Shown here piece by piece: positions 42,769-51,031 of a stretch of 64,000 nucleotides of DNA; positions within the stretch are counted from its first letter, which is position 1; each line of letters starts with the position of its first letter. The DNA lies in the NCBI GenBank assembly GCA_046349955.1, contig JAXMBI010000002.1:124001-188000 (forward strand), written 5' to 3'. Made by a program: the position numbers and the translations under genes. The stretch comes from JBGAPH01 sp046349955. Its GTDB lineage: Bacteria; Planctomycetota; Planctomycetia; Pirellulales; JBGAPH01. The notes under the pieces are model-generated. The model was given only the letters and a program-made list of their open reading frames with translations. It was not told the origin of the DNA and searched no databases.

Positions 42769-45615
42769 ATGAACGCTCGCATCGTCTGGCGCGTGATGTG
42801 GAAGGAATACCGTGCGCTCCGCGGATTGTGGATCGCCGTGGCGGCGGCATCGTGGACGTCTCAGTTCGCCGTCCTGGCGCTCTCCCGCGATGCGAGTTGG
42901 TTTGGCGTGGCGTTCGGGGCGGCGCTGATCACGCCGGTCTTCTACGCCCTCGGGGCTGCGGCGGCGTCCTTCGCCGGCGAGCGCGAAGAGGGCGCCGACC
43001 GCTTCCTGATGTCGCTGCCGCTTTCCATCGCGCCGCTTGTCACTGGCAAGATGCTGTTCCTCCTGCTCAGCACGCTGGCCATCGTGCCGGCTGTGGCGCT
43101 CGTGGCCGCGGTTTCCGCATGGTGGCCGCAGGCGGAGTACTTCGACGCAGATCTGTACTTCATTTGGGCGCCGGCCGTGCTCGAGGTGATCGCCTGGGGG
43201 CTGTTGTTCTCGCTCTTGGGACGAAGCGTGATGCAGGCGGCGTGCCTGGGCGGACTGGTGGCGGCGGGTTCAGTGTCGATCGCCCTCTGGCTGACCAACG
43301 ACGTGGTCGACCAGGTCGATGTCGAGCAATATGGGAACGCGTTGCTGGCTCGCCTGACGATCGTAGGCGTCGTGCTGCTCGGGGACCTGACGCTCGCGCA
43401 GCACTGGTTGCGCGGAGCTGTTGGCGAGCAGCGCCTAGGCCGACGAATCAGCCTGAGCAAGGTGCGCGCTGTCTGGCCAAGGTTCCTTGCTCGCGCGGCT
43501 CGCCCCTTGCGTTGGCAGGGGCGGTTAGCTTGGCTCGCCGCCCGACAATCCGCCGGCATGTTTGCGCTGGCGATCGTGCTCCCGATTGCGTTGGCAACGT
43601 TGATTCCATTGGGCGACCAGGCGCGGCGCTATTCGGAATGGAGCCCTGCCGGAGAAACCGAAGTTCACGTGTTGTGGGAAGGGACTATGGCCTTCGTCGC
43701 CCTCCTTGTGGGCTGCGCAGTCTTCTTTGGCGACCAGCGAGAGCGAAGGTATCGCTGCCTAGCCGAGCAAGGGGGAAGCGCTCGATCGATCTGGTGCAGC
43801 CGCCAGATGATCGGCGTCGCGGCCTTGTTCGTGGGCATTGCTGCGTGGCACTTGGCCTGGTGGCTGGGGCCCATGAGCCGCCTGGGGCCGATTTCTCGGT
43901 TCGCGGCGGAGGAAGGCGGACGGTACGTGATCGGTTGGCATGGCATCACCGCGCGGGAATGCGCGCTCGTGGCCATCGCTTATGGAGTGGGCCAAGCGAT
44001 GTCGCTCTTGTTTCGCAGCAGCATCGTGGGCACGTTGGTGTCCGTGATGGCGATCGTCCCGTTCTTCCTTTGGTATCGCCTCACGGCCTACTTCGCGCTG
44101 CCTGCGATCGGCACGCTGTGGCCGCTCGTGGCTGGGCTGCTGGCGACGACCGCCGTGTTCTTGCCACGTTGGCTGATCGACCGCCGCGGGCCCACGACCT
44201 GGCTGCGCACCGGCGGGACCTTCGGGCTCTTTGCCGGCGGAGTGCTGGCGATCGTGCCGGAGCTGCGGCTAGCCGAGGCGCCCGACGAGCCGATTGGGTT
44301 CGACGTCGCGGCGTTTCAAGCGACGCTAGACGGCGAAGCGCGCGAGACGGCCAAGATGTATTGGCGGGCTTTGGTGAGGATGACGCCGCTCGATCCTGAA
44401 AGCGAACGTCCCGAGCTTGATCGGCTTCGTGCAGATGCTGCCCGCGGGGAACTTGACGCTCGCCTTCGCAACGCATTCATCACCGACGCCGACCGGCGTT
44501 GGCTGGGCGCGAACGAAGAAGCGATCGATCTCACACTCGCGGCCAACGCGCGGCCGACCTGTGCCTTCGTGTTATGGGGTTTCGATCGGCCAACCCGCAC
44601 CCGCGCCGATCTGATCAACCTGCTGCTTTTGCGGGGCGTGGCGGCCGAGAACCGACTCGACGCCTCACTCGAGTCGGTGCGAGACGCACTGCAGTTGGTT
44701 CGGCACGTCAGGCCCGAGCCCTGGGCGGCCGCTCGCCTCGAGCGGCAGGCCCTCGAGTTCATCGCCGCATGGTCGGTCTGGCCGGGTCAGACGCCGGAGC
44801 GTCTGCGGGCGATGGACGAGCTCCTCGTCGACTACGAAGCCAACCTGCCGAACCCCGACGAGTGGGTGAAGTTCGATTACCTCGATACCCTCGAGCAGAT
44901 CGACCGCTTCGACGGGCATTTCATGAACCCCTTCGAGAATTGGGTGTGGCAGGCGCCCTGGGAGCGCGTGCGGACCGAACGGCTGTTGCGGTTGTGGACG
45001 AACGGGGACTTGGCGGTCGTCGATCGCGTTGCTCAGTCGTTGCGGGACGGCGCCAGTCTCGATTGGCTCCAGGACGCGCAGTTGGCCGAGGGCTTCGACC
45101 TGCGCCGTCGGACCACGCCTCACCTTCCTTTTCAGATGCGCGAATTCAGCGCGGGAACTGCTCTGGGCAATCTAGCCGCCGAGCGCGCGGCCCGTCGCCG
45201 GGCGACGCGCATTATGCTCGACCTGGCGGGCTATCGGCTGGGCCACGGCCATCTGCCCGATTCGCTCGAGGACCTGGCGGCGACCCAGGTTCGGGAACTG
45301 CCCAAGGACCCCTATACTGGGTTGCGATTCCGCTATTTCCCGGAAGGGTTCCCGGTTCGAATCGGGCTCGGCGTCGGCTTGGGGCCAGACCAGACGCTGA
45401 CGCTGGACGACGGCCAACCGCTCCTGTGGAGCCCCGGAATCCAGGTGCGGATGACCGAAACGCAGGAGAACGGCAGCCTCGCTCCCGGCTATTCGATGGT
45501 GAATCGCGACCGGCAGTTCGAGCGCGTCGACGACTTGCAGGCTTGGACGCACGGAATTACGTTTCCGGTTCCGCAGTCGTCCCGGAATGACTCGACCAAG
45601 GAGCAGAGCCCATGA
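42769..45615 (+). CDS. Very large ABC-2-like membrane protein with a C-terminal soluble domain, copy 2
   Basis: A 948-residue paralogue of the preceding gene with the same layout. The opening is nearly identical (VWRVMWKEYRALRGLWIAVA), followed by GEREEGADRFLMSLPL, two sets of helices, a soluble domain from about residue 540 and the closing LPKDPYTGLRFRYFPEGFP motif. Divergence is strong outside these anchors, so the duplication is old. GAGGAG precedes the ATG by about 5 bases. Its TGA overlaps the start of the pseudopilin gene (ATGA). The two copies may form a heterodimeric permease driven by the ATPase at 38887. Confidence 0.78.
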   Translation: MNARIVWRVMWKEYRALRGLWIAVAAASWTSQFAVLALSRDASWFGVAFGAALITPVFYALGAAAASFAGEREEGADRFLMSLPLSIAPLVTGKMLFLLLSTLAIVPAVALVAAVSAWWPQAEYFDADLYFIWAPAVLEVIAWGLLFSLLGRSVMQAACLGGLVAAGSVSIALWLTNDVVDQVDVEQYGNALLARLTIVGVVLLGDLTLAQHWLRGAVGEQRLGRRISLSKVRAVWPRFLARAARPLRWQGRLAWLAARQSAGMFALAIVLPIALATLIPLGDQARRYSEWSPAGETEVHVLWEGTMAFVALLVGCAVFFGDQRERRYRCLAEQGGSARSIWCSRQMIGVAALFVGIAAWHLAWWLGPMSRLGPISRFAAEEGGRYVIGWHGITARECALVAIAYGVGQAMSLLFRSSIVGTLVSVMAIVPFFLWYRLTAYFALPAIGTLWPLVAGLLATTAVFLPRWLIDRRGPTTWLRTGGTFGLFAGGVLAIVPELRLAEAPDEPIGFDVAAFQATLDGEARETAKMYWRALVRMTPLDPESERPELDRLRADAARGELDARLRNAFITDADRRWLGANEEAIDLTLAANARPTCAFVLWGFDRPTRTRADLINLLLLRGVAAENRLDASLESVRDALQLVRHVRPEPWAAARLERQALEFIAAWSVWPGQTPERLRAMDELLVDYEANLPNPDEWVKFDYLDTLEQIDRFDGHFMNPFENWVWQAPWERVRTERLLRLWTNGDLAVVDRVAQSLRDGASLDWLQDAQLAEGFDLRRRTTPHLPFQMREFSAGTALGNLAAERAARRRATRIMLDLAGYRLGHGHLPDSLEDLAATQVRELPKDPYTGLRFRYFPEGFPVRIGLGVGLGPDQTLTLDDGQPLLWSPGIQVRMTETQENGSLAPGYSMVNRDRQFERVDDLQAWTHGITFPVPQSSRNDSTKEQSP

Positions 45616-46619
45616 ACCGCAGACCCGGCATGACTCTGATCGAGCTCCTCGTGGCGATCTTCGTCATCGCCATCCTAGTCGCCCTGCTGCTCCCGGCCGT
45701 GCAGATGGCGCGGAGCGCCGCTCACCGGGCAGGTTGCGCAAACAACCTCCGGCAGATTGGCCTCAGCATCCACATGTATCACGACAGCCACGGCAAGATG
45801 CCGGCGCTCTACAACGGCTACGAGCACATGCCGCGGCGGTGGCGGTTTTTGGGGGCGGCCCTGTCTTGGCAGGCGCTGCTGCTGCCGGGGCTCGAGCAGC
45901 AGAATCTGTTCAATCAGCTCGACTTCAGCAAAGAGGCCTCGCACAACACGAACCTGGCGGCGATCAAGTCCGTGCTGCCGATTTTTCTCTGCCCGGCTAC
46001 GCCGACACGCTTCCCGAACCGCGTGCCGACAGGCAACCGCTTCGTGATGCGCGGCGTGTCGCGGTTCGATGGGCAGCGGTTGCATACGGACTTCGACCTC
46101 ATGGCGGCCGTGTGCGACTACTGGCCCAACGTGGAGCTGCGCGATTGGTCTCAGGGGCCGGCGGTGGTGCGGGCGTTCGGCGGCTGGGGCGAGGTGTATC
46201 GGGATCGCATCGACCGCGATCCCTGGCGCGGCGAAATCGGCGTCCAGCGCACCCTCCGCTTCGCCGACATCCAGGACGGCCTCTCGAACACGCTGCTGGT
46301 GACCGAGATGGCCGGAATGCCGAATTTCTATGTCGGCCGAGAATACCGGCCCGAAGAGCCCACGGACCCCGAAATGGGCGTGACCCACAATGCCTGGGCC
46401 GTGACGCATTCCCTGCTCTATCTGACCTACAGCGGCGACGCCGGCGGACCGATCAACACGAGCAACGCCACGGGCCCTTACGCGTTTCACGCCGGCGTGA
46501 ACTCGGTGTTCGGCGACGGTTCGGTCCATTTCTTGAGACAAGGCATGGCCCCCGCCGTGTTCGCCAGCCTCGTCAGCCGCGACGGCGGCGAGCCGATCGA
46601 CGCCCAGGTCTTGCAGTAG
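45612..46619 (+). CDS. DUF1559-type pseudopilin
   Basis: A 335-residue protein with a class III/type IV prepilin N-terminus: a short basic leader, then GMTLIELLVAIFVIAILVAL, where cleavage after Gly and a Glu at +5 are expected. The planctomycete DUF1559 signatures follow (CANNLRQIGLSIHMYHDSHGKMP, and the late FHAGVNSVFGDGSVHFL). These proteins are abundant in planctomycetes and are thought to form pseudopili with type II secretion machinery. Translational coupling to an ABC permease gene is unusual. Confidence 0.92.
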   Translation: MNRRPGMTLIELLVAIFVIAILVALLLPAVQMARSAAHRAGCANNLRQIGLSIHMYHDSHGKMPALYNGYEHMPRRWRFLGAALSWQALLLPGLEQQNLFNQLDFSKEASHNTNLAAIKSVLPIFLCPATPTRFPNRVPTGNRFVMRGVSRFDGQRLHTDFDLMAAVCDYWPNVELRDWSQGPAVVRAFGGWGEVYRDRIDRDPWRGEIGVQRTLRFADIQDGLSNTLLVTEMAGMPNFYVGREYRPEEPTDPEMGVTHNAWAVTHSLLYLTYSGDAGGPINTSNATGPYAFHAGVNSVFGDGSVHFLRQGMAPAVFASLVSRDGGEPIDAQVLQ

Positions 46620-46682
46620 CTCGTGCCGGAGACAGGATACAATTGGGCGTTCAACCCAATCCTGCCTCCGCCAGTCGCCCCC

Positions 46683-47342
46683 ATGGACGCCCGCACTCCC
46701 GAGCTTGAACATCAGCGCGCCCACATGGTTCGCCGGCAGCTTCGCCGCCGCGGGATTCGCGACCCGCGCGTGCTCACCGCGATGGCCGCCGTGCCACGCG
46801 AGCAGTTCGTGGCGGACGCCGACGCCGAGCAGGCCTACGCCGACCGCGCCCTGGCGATCGACTGCGGCCAGACGATCAGCCAGCCCTACATGGTGGCCCT
46901 GATGACCGAAGCGCTCGAACTCGCAGGCGACGAGCACGTGCTCGAGATCGGCACCGGCAGCGGCTATCAAACGGCCGTGCTCGCCGCGTTAGCTGCGTCG
47001 GTAGTGTCGATCGAGCGCCATGCCCCCCTCTCGGCCCAGGCCGCCGAGCGGCTCGCGCGGTTCGGATACACGAATATCACGCTCGTCGTGGCCGACGGCA
47101 CCCTCGGCTGGCCGGCCGCCGCCCCGTACGACCGCATCCTGGTCACCGCCGCGGGGCGCGCAGTGCCGCCGGCCTTGTGGGAGCAGCTTGCCGAAGGGGG
47201 GCTGCTCGTGATGCCGGTCGGCAGCGCGAGCGAGCAGATGCTCGAGGTCGTGCGCAAAGTAGACGGCGCCCCGGTGGCCGAATCGCTCACCCCCTGCCGC
47301 TTCGTGCCGCTGGTAGGGGAGCAAGGTTGGTCCGAGGCGTAG
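46683..47342 (+). CDS. pcm: Protein-L-isoaspartate O-methyltransferase
   Basis: A 219-residue repair enzyme that methylates L-isoaspartyl residues with S-adenosylmethionine. Signatures are MVRRQLRRRGIRDPRVLTAM, the substrate-binding QTISQPYMVALMTE, SAM motif I HVLEIGTGSGYQTAVLA, and YDRILVTAAG. The start is set at ATG 46683; the frame opens upstream at GTG 46623. It is 63 bases downstream of the pseudopilin gene and may be read through from it. It is convergent with the kinase gene. Confidence 0.93.
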   Translation: MDARTPELEHQRAHMVRRQLRRRGIRDPRVLTAMAAVPREQFVADADAEQAYADRALAIDCGQTISQPYMVALMTEALELAGDEHVLEIGTGSGYQTAVLAALAASVVSIERHAPLSAQAAERLARFGYTNITLVVADGTLGWPAAAPYDRILVTAAGRAVPPALWEQLAEGGLLVMPVGSASEQMLEVVRKVDGAPVAESLTPCRFVPLVGEQGWSEA

Positions 47343-47408
47343 GCCCTCGTTGTGTCCCTCGCAACCCGCCGCCCTTCTGTGCTGTCGGATTCAAGCGCCG
47401 AGGTACGG

Positions 47409-48311
47409 CTAAAAGCTCAGCATCCGCCGGTACTCCTCCATCCGCCGCTCCAGATCGCTGCGGTCGATCTGTTGCAGCCGGTCGAGGCTGAAGTCTTCGA
47501 CCGTGAAGCTGGCCACGAGCACGCCGTAGGCCATCGCTTCCTTGAGCGTCTTCGGCTCGAAGTTCCCCTGCTCGGCCAGGTAGCCCATCATGCCGCCGGC
47601 GAAGCTGTCGCCCGCGCCCGTCGGATCGACGACGTCCGGCGTGGGATAGGCCGGCATCACGTAGGTTTCGTGCTCGCTGAAGAACATCGCCCCGTGCTCG
47701 CCCTTCTTGATCACCACGAACCTGGGCCCCATCTCACGCACTTTGTGCCCGGCGCGGACCAGGTTGTCGTCGTTCGTGAGCAGCTTGGCCTCGGAATCGT
47801 TGAGCACCAGGCCGTCGATCCTCCGCAGCAGCTCGCCGAGTTCGTCGCGCTGCACGTTGATCCACAGGTCCATCGTGTCGGCCACGGCCAGCGTGGCGCC
47901 CGGCACTTGGTTGAGGACCTTGAGCTGCACGGTGGGGGAGCCGTTGGCCAGGAAGAGGAACTGGCACCGCTTATAGGCGTCGGGGAGTACGGGGTCGAAC
48001 GTCTCGAAGACGTTGAGGTGCACCTCGAGCGTCTCGCGGTCGTTCATGTTCGGCAGGTACTTGCCCCGCCAACGGAAGGTGCGGCCGCCGCGGATGGTCG
48101 TCAGGCCGTCGGTGTTGATCCCCCGGTCGGCCAACAGATCGACGTGCCCCGGAGGAAAGTCCTCGCCCACGACGCCGACCAAATGCACCTTCGAGAAGTA
48201 GCTGGCCGCGTAACTGAAGAATACGGCCGAGCCGCCCAGCACGTTGTCGCGCTTCGCGGTGGGAGTTTCAACGCTATCGAGCGCCACGGAACCGACGACC
48301 AACAAGCTCAT
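47409..48311 (-). CDS. PfkB-family carbohydrate/nucleoside kinase
   Basis: A 300-residue ribokinase-fold kinase. The N-terminal strand LLVVGSVALDSVETP and the glycine pair LGGSAVFFSYAASYF bind the sugar. The C-terminal anion-hole/catalytic motif DPTGAGDSFAGGMMGY contains the base Asp. DSEAKLLTND is the usual middle motif. The exact substrate cannot be assigned. It stands alone, divergent from the methyltransferase gene. Confidence 0.9.
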   Translation of the reverse strand: MSLLVVGSVALDSVETPTAKRDNVLGGSAVFFSYAASYFSKVHLVGVVGEDFPPGHVDLLADRGINTDGLTTIRGGRTFRWRGKYLPNMNDRETLEVHLNVFETFDPVLPDAYKRCQFLFLANGSPTVQLKVLNQVPGATLAVADTMDLWINVQRDELGELLRRIDGLVLNDSEAKLLTNDDNLVRAGHKVREMGPRFVVIKKGEHGAMFFSEHETYVMPAYPTPDVVDPTGAGDSFAGGMMGYLAEQGNFEPKTLKEAMAYGVLVASFTVEDFSLDRLQQIDRSDLERRMEEYRRMLSF

Positions 48312-48530
48312 GCGACGGGTATCTCGGGAAATCGGTGCGAGGAAGGGAAAGTCCGGACTTACATGGCCCCGGCGGGCGACCGGGCCATTATCGGCGGCCC
48401 CGGTTCGAGTGCAAGCGACGTCGCTCGTCAGGGTGGACGGACGCGTAAGGATCGGTTAGCTTCCGGCGGATCGCGGGCGTGTGGTTGCTTTCAGACCACG
48501 CCGCCCGCAGCGTTTTCGCGAGAACCAGCC
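48312..48530. other. Intergenic region between divergent kinase and methyltransferase genes
   Basis: No gene is seen. It holds divergent promoters by position. A GGAAAGTCCGGA string (48347-48358) recalls a conserved RNase P RNA segment but lacks the rest of that RNA. A GC-rich inverted segment lies at about 48365-48402 (CCCCGG to CCGGGG). Confidence 0.4.
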
Positions 48531-49208
48531 ATGTCCCCCGCCCCCACGACGGCCGCCAACCAAGCCGCCACCGCCCGCCAGTTCTACAACCGGCTCAGTA
48601 AAGCCTACGACCTACTCGCCGACAAAGACGAGCGGGCTGCCCGCGAGCAGGGGCTGGCCGCGCTGGCCGTGCAACCGGGTCAGCAGGTCCTGGAGATCGG
48701 CTACGGGACCGGGCATTCGCTCGTGGCCCTGGCCCAGGCAGTCGGTCCGCAAGGTAGGGTTTTCGGGATCGACGTGTCCGACGGCATGCGCGACGTGGCG
48801 GCCGCTCGAGTGCAGGAGGCCGGCCTTGCCGACCGCGTGCAGCTAGTCGCCGGACCGACGCCGCCGCTCCCCTACTCCGACGGCCAGTTCGACGCCGTGA
48901 GCCTGAGCTTCACGCTCGAGTTGTTTCCGCTGCCCGAACTGCCGGCCGTGCTCGCCGAGATCAAGCGAGTGCTTCGCCCCGGAGGTAAGCTAGGGGTGGT
49001 CTCGATGGCCGTGACGCGGGCCGGCGAGCAAGAGAGCCTACTCGAGCACGTGTACAAGTGGATGCATCTGCACTTCCCGCACATCGTCGATTGCCAGCCG
49101 ATCGATGCCCGCGAGGCGGTGGCCGCAGCGGGCTTCCGGTTGACCCACGACGCCGAACTGAAGATCTGGTCGATGCCGGTGGCGGTGGTCGTCGGCGTCA
49201 AACCGTAA
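48531..49208 (+). CDS. Class I SAM-dependent methyltransferase (UbiE-like)
   Basis: A 225-residue methyltransferase. After an N-terminal helix (ARQFYNRLSKAYDLLAD) comes motif I VLEIGYGTGHS, the acidic ribose-binding residue in VFGIDVSDGM, motif II FDAVSLSFTLELFP and motif III VLRPGGKLGVVS. This resembles menaquinone/ubiquinone-type methyltransferases, but the substrate is open. ATG at 48531 is chosen; the frame stays open far upstream, antisense to the kinase gene, by chance. It is followed by the His-rich miniprotein. Confidence 0.88.
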   Translation: MSPAPTTAANQAATARQFYNRLSKAYDLLADKDERAAREQGLAALAVQPGQQVLEIGYGTGHSLVALAQAVGPQGRVFGIDVSDGMRDVAAARVQEAGLADRVQLVAGPTPPLPYSDGQFDAVSLSFTLELFPLPELPAVLAEIKRVLRPGGKLGVVSMAVTRAGEQESLLEHVYKWMHLHFPHIVDCQPIDAREAVAAAGFRLTHDAELKIWSMPVAVVVGVKP

Positions 49209-49264
49209 GCGGCTAGTCCGCCCTCACCCTGCAACGCACTCCTTCCAGAAACTCTTTGGACCGC

Positions 49265-49483
49265 ATGACTCAGCACTCTCACCACGGCGACGCACACGAT
49301 CACGGACATCACGGCCACGACCACCATGGGCCCAAGCAAAGGGGCCCGGTGCACAAGGATTGGCGGCTGTGGTTCGCCGTAGCCATGATGCTGGTGGCGA
49401 TGGCTGTCTATGTTCTGAGCGATGACGAGTCGATCACGCCTTCCGGGCCTGAGCAGTCGATGCCCGAGGCGGCTGCCGAGTAA
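49265..49483 (+). CDS. His-rich single-pass membrane miniprotein
   Basis: A 72-residue protein. Residues 4-26 contain a histidine/aspartate-rich cluster (HHGDAHDHGHHGHDHHG), then a basic segment, one hydrophobic helix (WFAVAMMLVAMAVYVLS) and an acidic tail. The N-terminal cluster should bind divalent metals such as Ni, Zn or Co. It lies 56 bases after the methyltransferase and is followed by a strong terminator, so it is probably the last gene of that unit. No family name is recognised. Confidence 0.6.
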   Translation: MTQHSHHGDAHDHGHHGHDHHGPKQRGPVHKDWRLWFAVAMMLVAMAVYVLSDDESITPSGPEQSMPEAAAE

Positions 49484-49540
49484 GCACCGCGCTTCTATGC
49501 AGACCGCATTTTTGCGTGTGGGCCGCTGCACGCTTGAAAA

Positions 49541-49582
49541 ACAAAAAAGCCGCCGGCCTTTCGAGGCCGGCGGCTTTCTTTT
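49541..49582. terminator. Strong bidirectional intrinsic terminator
   Basis: The stem GCCGCCGGCCT/AGGCCGGCGGC (49549-49559 and 49564-49574) has a short TTCG loop. An A-run lies on the left and TTTCTTTT on the right, so it can end both the plus-strand miniprotein transcript and the minus-strand PEP-CTERM transcript. Confidence 0.92.
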
Positions 49583-49620
49583 GATCTGGTGAATCCGCTC
49601 TGGCGGTTCTGCCAGGAGCC

Positions 49621-50316
49621 TTAGCGGACGCGACGCAACCGGCTGGCCCCGAAGGCCGCGAGCATGCCGCAGGCGGCGAGAACCAGGGTCGACGGCTCCG
49701 GCACCGGAGCGAACGTCTTGTACTCCGCGGAAATCCCCACGTTTGGCGCGGTCAAATCGTAAGTCGCGGTCTTGGCGTAGTCCGTGGCGCTCGTGTGCAG
49801 GAAGAAGAACCGCGAGCCCCCGGTCGGGGAGAACGGATCGGCAGGACCGACCGCGGGATCGGTGAACAGGAAGTTGATGGCGCCATCGGGGCGGCCAGCC
49901 GGATTGAACAGGCGGCCAACGTAGGGCGCCGCCGAGCCGAGGCCATCGATCCGCCAATCGGCGTCGGTGATGTTGCTGTAGCCGAAGTCGCCCAAGCGAA
50001 ACGAATCAACCGCGCCGCCGCTGGAGGTCGGGTCGACGGTGACGCGCCAGTAGAAGTCGAGCGTGCCTGCGACGTTCTCACGCACAACACGGTTTTGCAC
50101 CCAGCCGGTGATTCCGGGGAGCGAAAACGGCTGAATGACATCTTCCACCACGGTGGCGGCCAGCTCAGGCCGGGCGGCCGAGGTCGTTCCGCCGAGGCTC
50201 GTATCCTTGAAGGGATCGGCTCCGAAGGCCGTATTGAGGGACACGGCATGGGCGGAGGGTGCGGCTGCAAGCAATCCGCAAGCAACAACAATCAGGGCGC
50301 CAGCGCGGCAAAACAT
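49621..50316 (-). CDS. PEP-CTERM exported protein of unknown function
   Basis: A 231-residue protein with a signal peptide (MFCRAGALIVVACGLLAAAPSAHA), a beta-rich middle part (about 25-200) containing FYWRVTVDPTSSGGA and RFFFLHTSATDY, and a PEP-CTERM tail (PVPEPSTLVLAACGMLAAFG followed by RLRRVR). The tail directs exosortase-dependent sorting to the envelope. ATG at 50316 is chosen because it starts the signal peptide; the frame opens at 50373. Confidence 0.88.
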   Translation of the reverse strand: MFCRAGALIVVACGLLAAAPSAHAVSLNTAFGADPFKDTSLGGTTSAARPELAATVVEDVIQPFSLPGITGWVQNRVVRENVAGTLDFYWRVTVDPTSSGGAVDSFRLGDFGYSNITDADWRIDGLGSAAPYVGRLFNPAGRPDGAINFLFTDPAVGPADPFSPTGGSRFFFLHTSATDYAKTATYDLTAPNVGISAEYKTFAPVPEPSTLVLAACGMLAAFGASRLRRVR

Positions 50317-50472
50317 GAGATGATACTCAGGGGGCGGTGAGTGGTGGTCCGATCCACGCCTCCATCGTACCAAACCGGAAATTTTTTCTAACCCACCTGG
50401 CGCAAGATTGCGGAAACGAAAGGTTGGTGCGATTAAGGCCAGAGTAACCGATGGGCTGTTCGCAACAACGAA

Positions 50473-50808
50473 CTAGGAGACATCGAGAGAGGCCGAGTCG
50501 AATTGCTCGACTTCGGCCGGCGCCCGCTCAGCCCCCTTGGCCGGCTCAACGGACAGGATCGAGCGATAGATCTCTTGGTCCTCGCTCGATAGACGGTCGA
50601 CCAGTCCCTGCAACCCGTCGCGCAGCGACTTGAGCGAGCCCTGCAGGTTGCGCGCTTCCCGCTCAGCGGCGGCGATCTTCCGCACTTGTTCGAGCACCTC
50701 GTCGAGGGTCGCGGCGCGCGGCAATTTAGGGGCCTTGAGGGCTTCGGCAGCCGGGGCCGGCGGGGGCGCTGCGCCATTGTCAGACTTACGGGTGCGGGTG
50801 CGGGCCAT
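50473..50808 (-). CDS. Small coiled-coil protein of unknown function
   Basis: A 111-residue hydrophilic protein with a basic N-terminus (ARTRTRKSD), a Pro/Ala linker, a predicted coiled coil over about 35-80 (LDEVLEQVRKIAAAEREARN, then LKSLRDGLQGLVDRLSSED) and an acidic tail. It has no signal peptide. ATG 50808 is preferred over the frame opening at 50826. Possibly a structural or DNA-associated protein; no family recognised. Confidence 0.55.
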   Translation of the reverse strand: MARTRTRKSDNGAAPPPAPAAEALKAPKLPRAATLDEVLEQVRKIAAAEREARNLQGSLKSLRDGLQGLVDRLSSEDQEIYRSILSVEPAKGAERAPAEVEQFDSASLDVS

Positions 50809-50917
50809 GGAAGTCGTTCTCAGCAAGGGTTTTGTGGCCTATTGCATAGACGCACCAATTGTAGGTCATCGGCAGTTCTGTGGAAGCGGGCGGCGTCGAC
50901 AGCACTTTCCCAGCCGC

Positions 50918-50945
50918 TTGTAACGATAATAATTATCGTTATACT
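50918..50945 (+). promoter_or_regulatory. Sigma70-like promoter with a perfect Fur-family operator in its spacer
   Basis: TTGTAA (50918-50923) and TATACT (50940-50945) are separated by 16 bp. The spacer is almost filled by the 19-bp perfect palindrome AACGATAATAATTATCGTT (50922-50940). This matches the GATAATNATTATC core of Fur/PerR-type boxes. A repressor there would block RNA polymerase directly. The controlled gene is the cytochrome c peroxidase at 51032. Confidence 0.82.
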
Positions 50946-51031
50946 CTCCGTGCACTGGGAACGGCTCGCCGGCGGGCTCGGCTCGTCGTCGGCCCTCTGC
51001 GACGGGAACTGTGGACAAGGTGAGAACTGGC

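Noticed and set aside
48335..48375. GGAAAGTCCGGA string resembling a conserved RNase P RNA segment
   Set aside because: Only the short core matches; the downstream conserved blocks and the pairing 3' segment are missing in the 219-base gap.
47352..48530. Upstream extension of the methyltransferase frame
   Set aside because: It is antisense to the PfkB kinase, shows no domain and is explained by high-GC open-frame bias; the family begins at ATG 48531.
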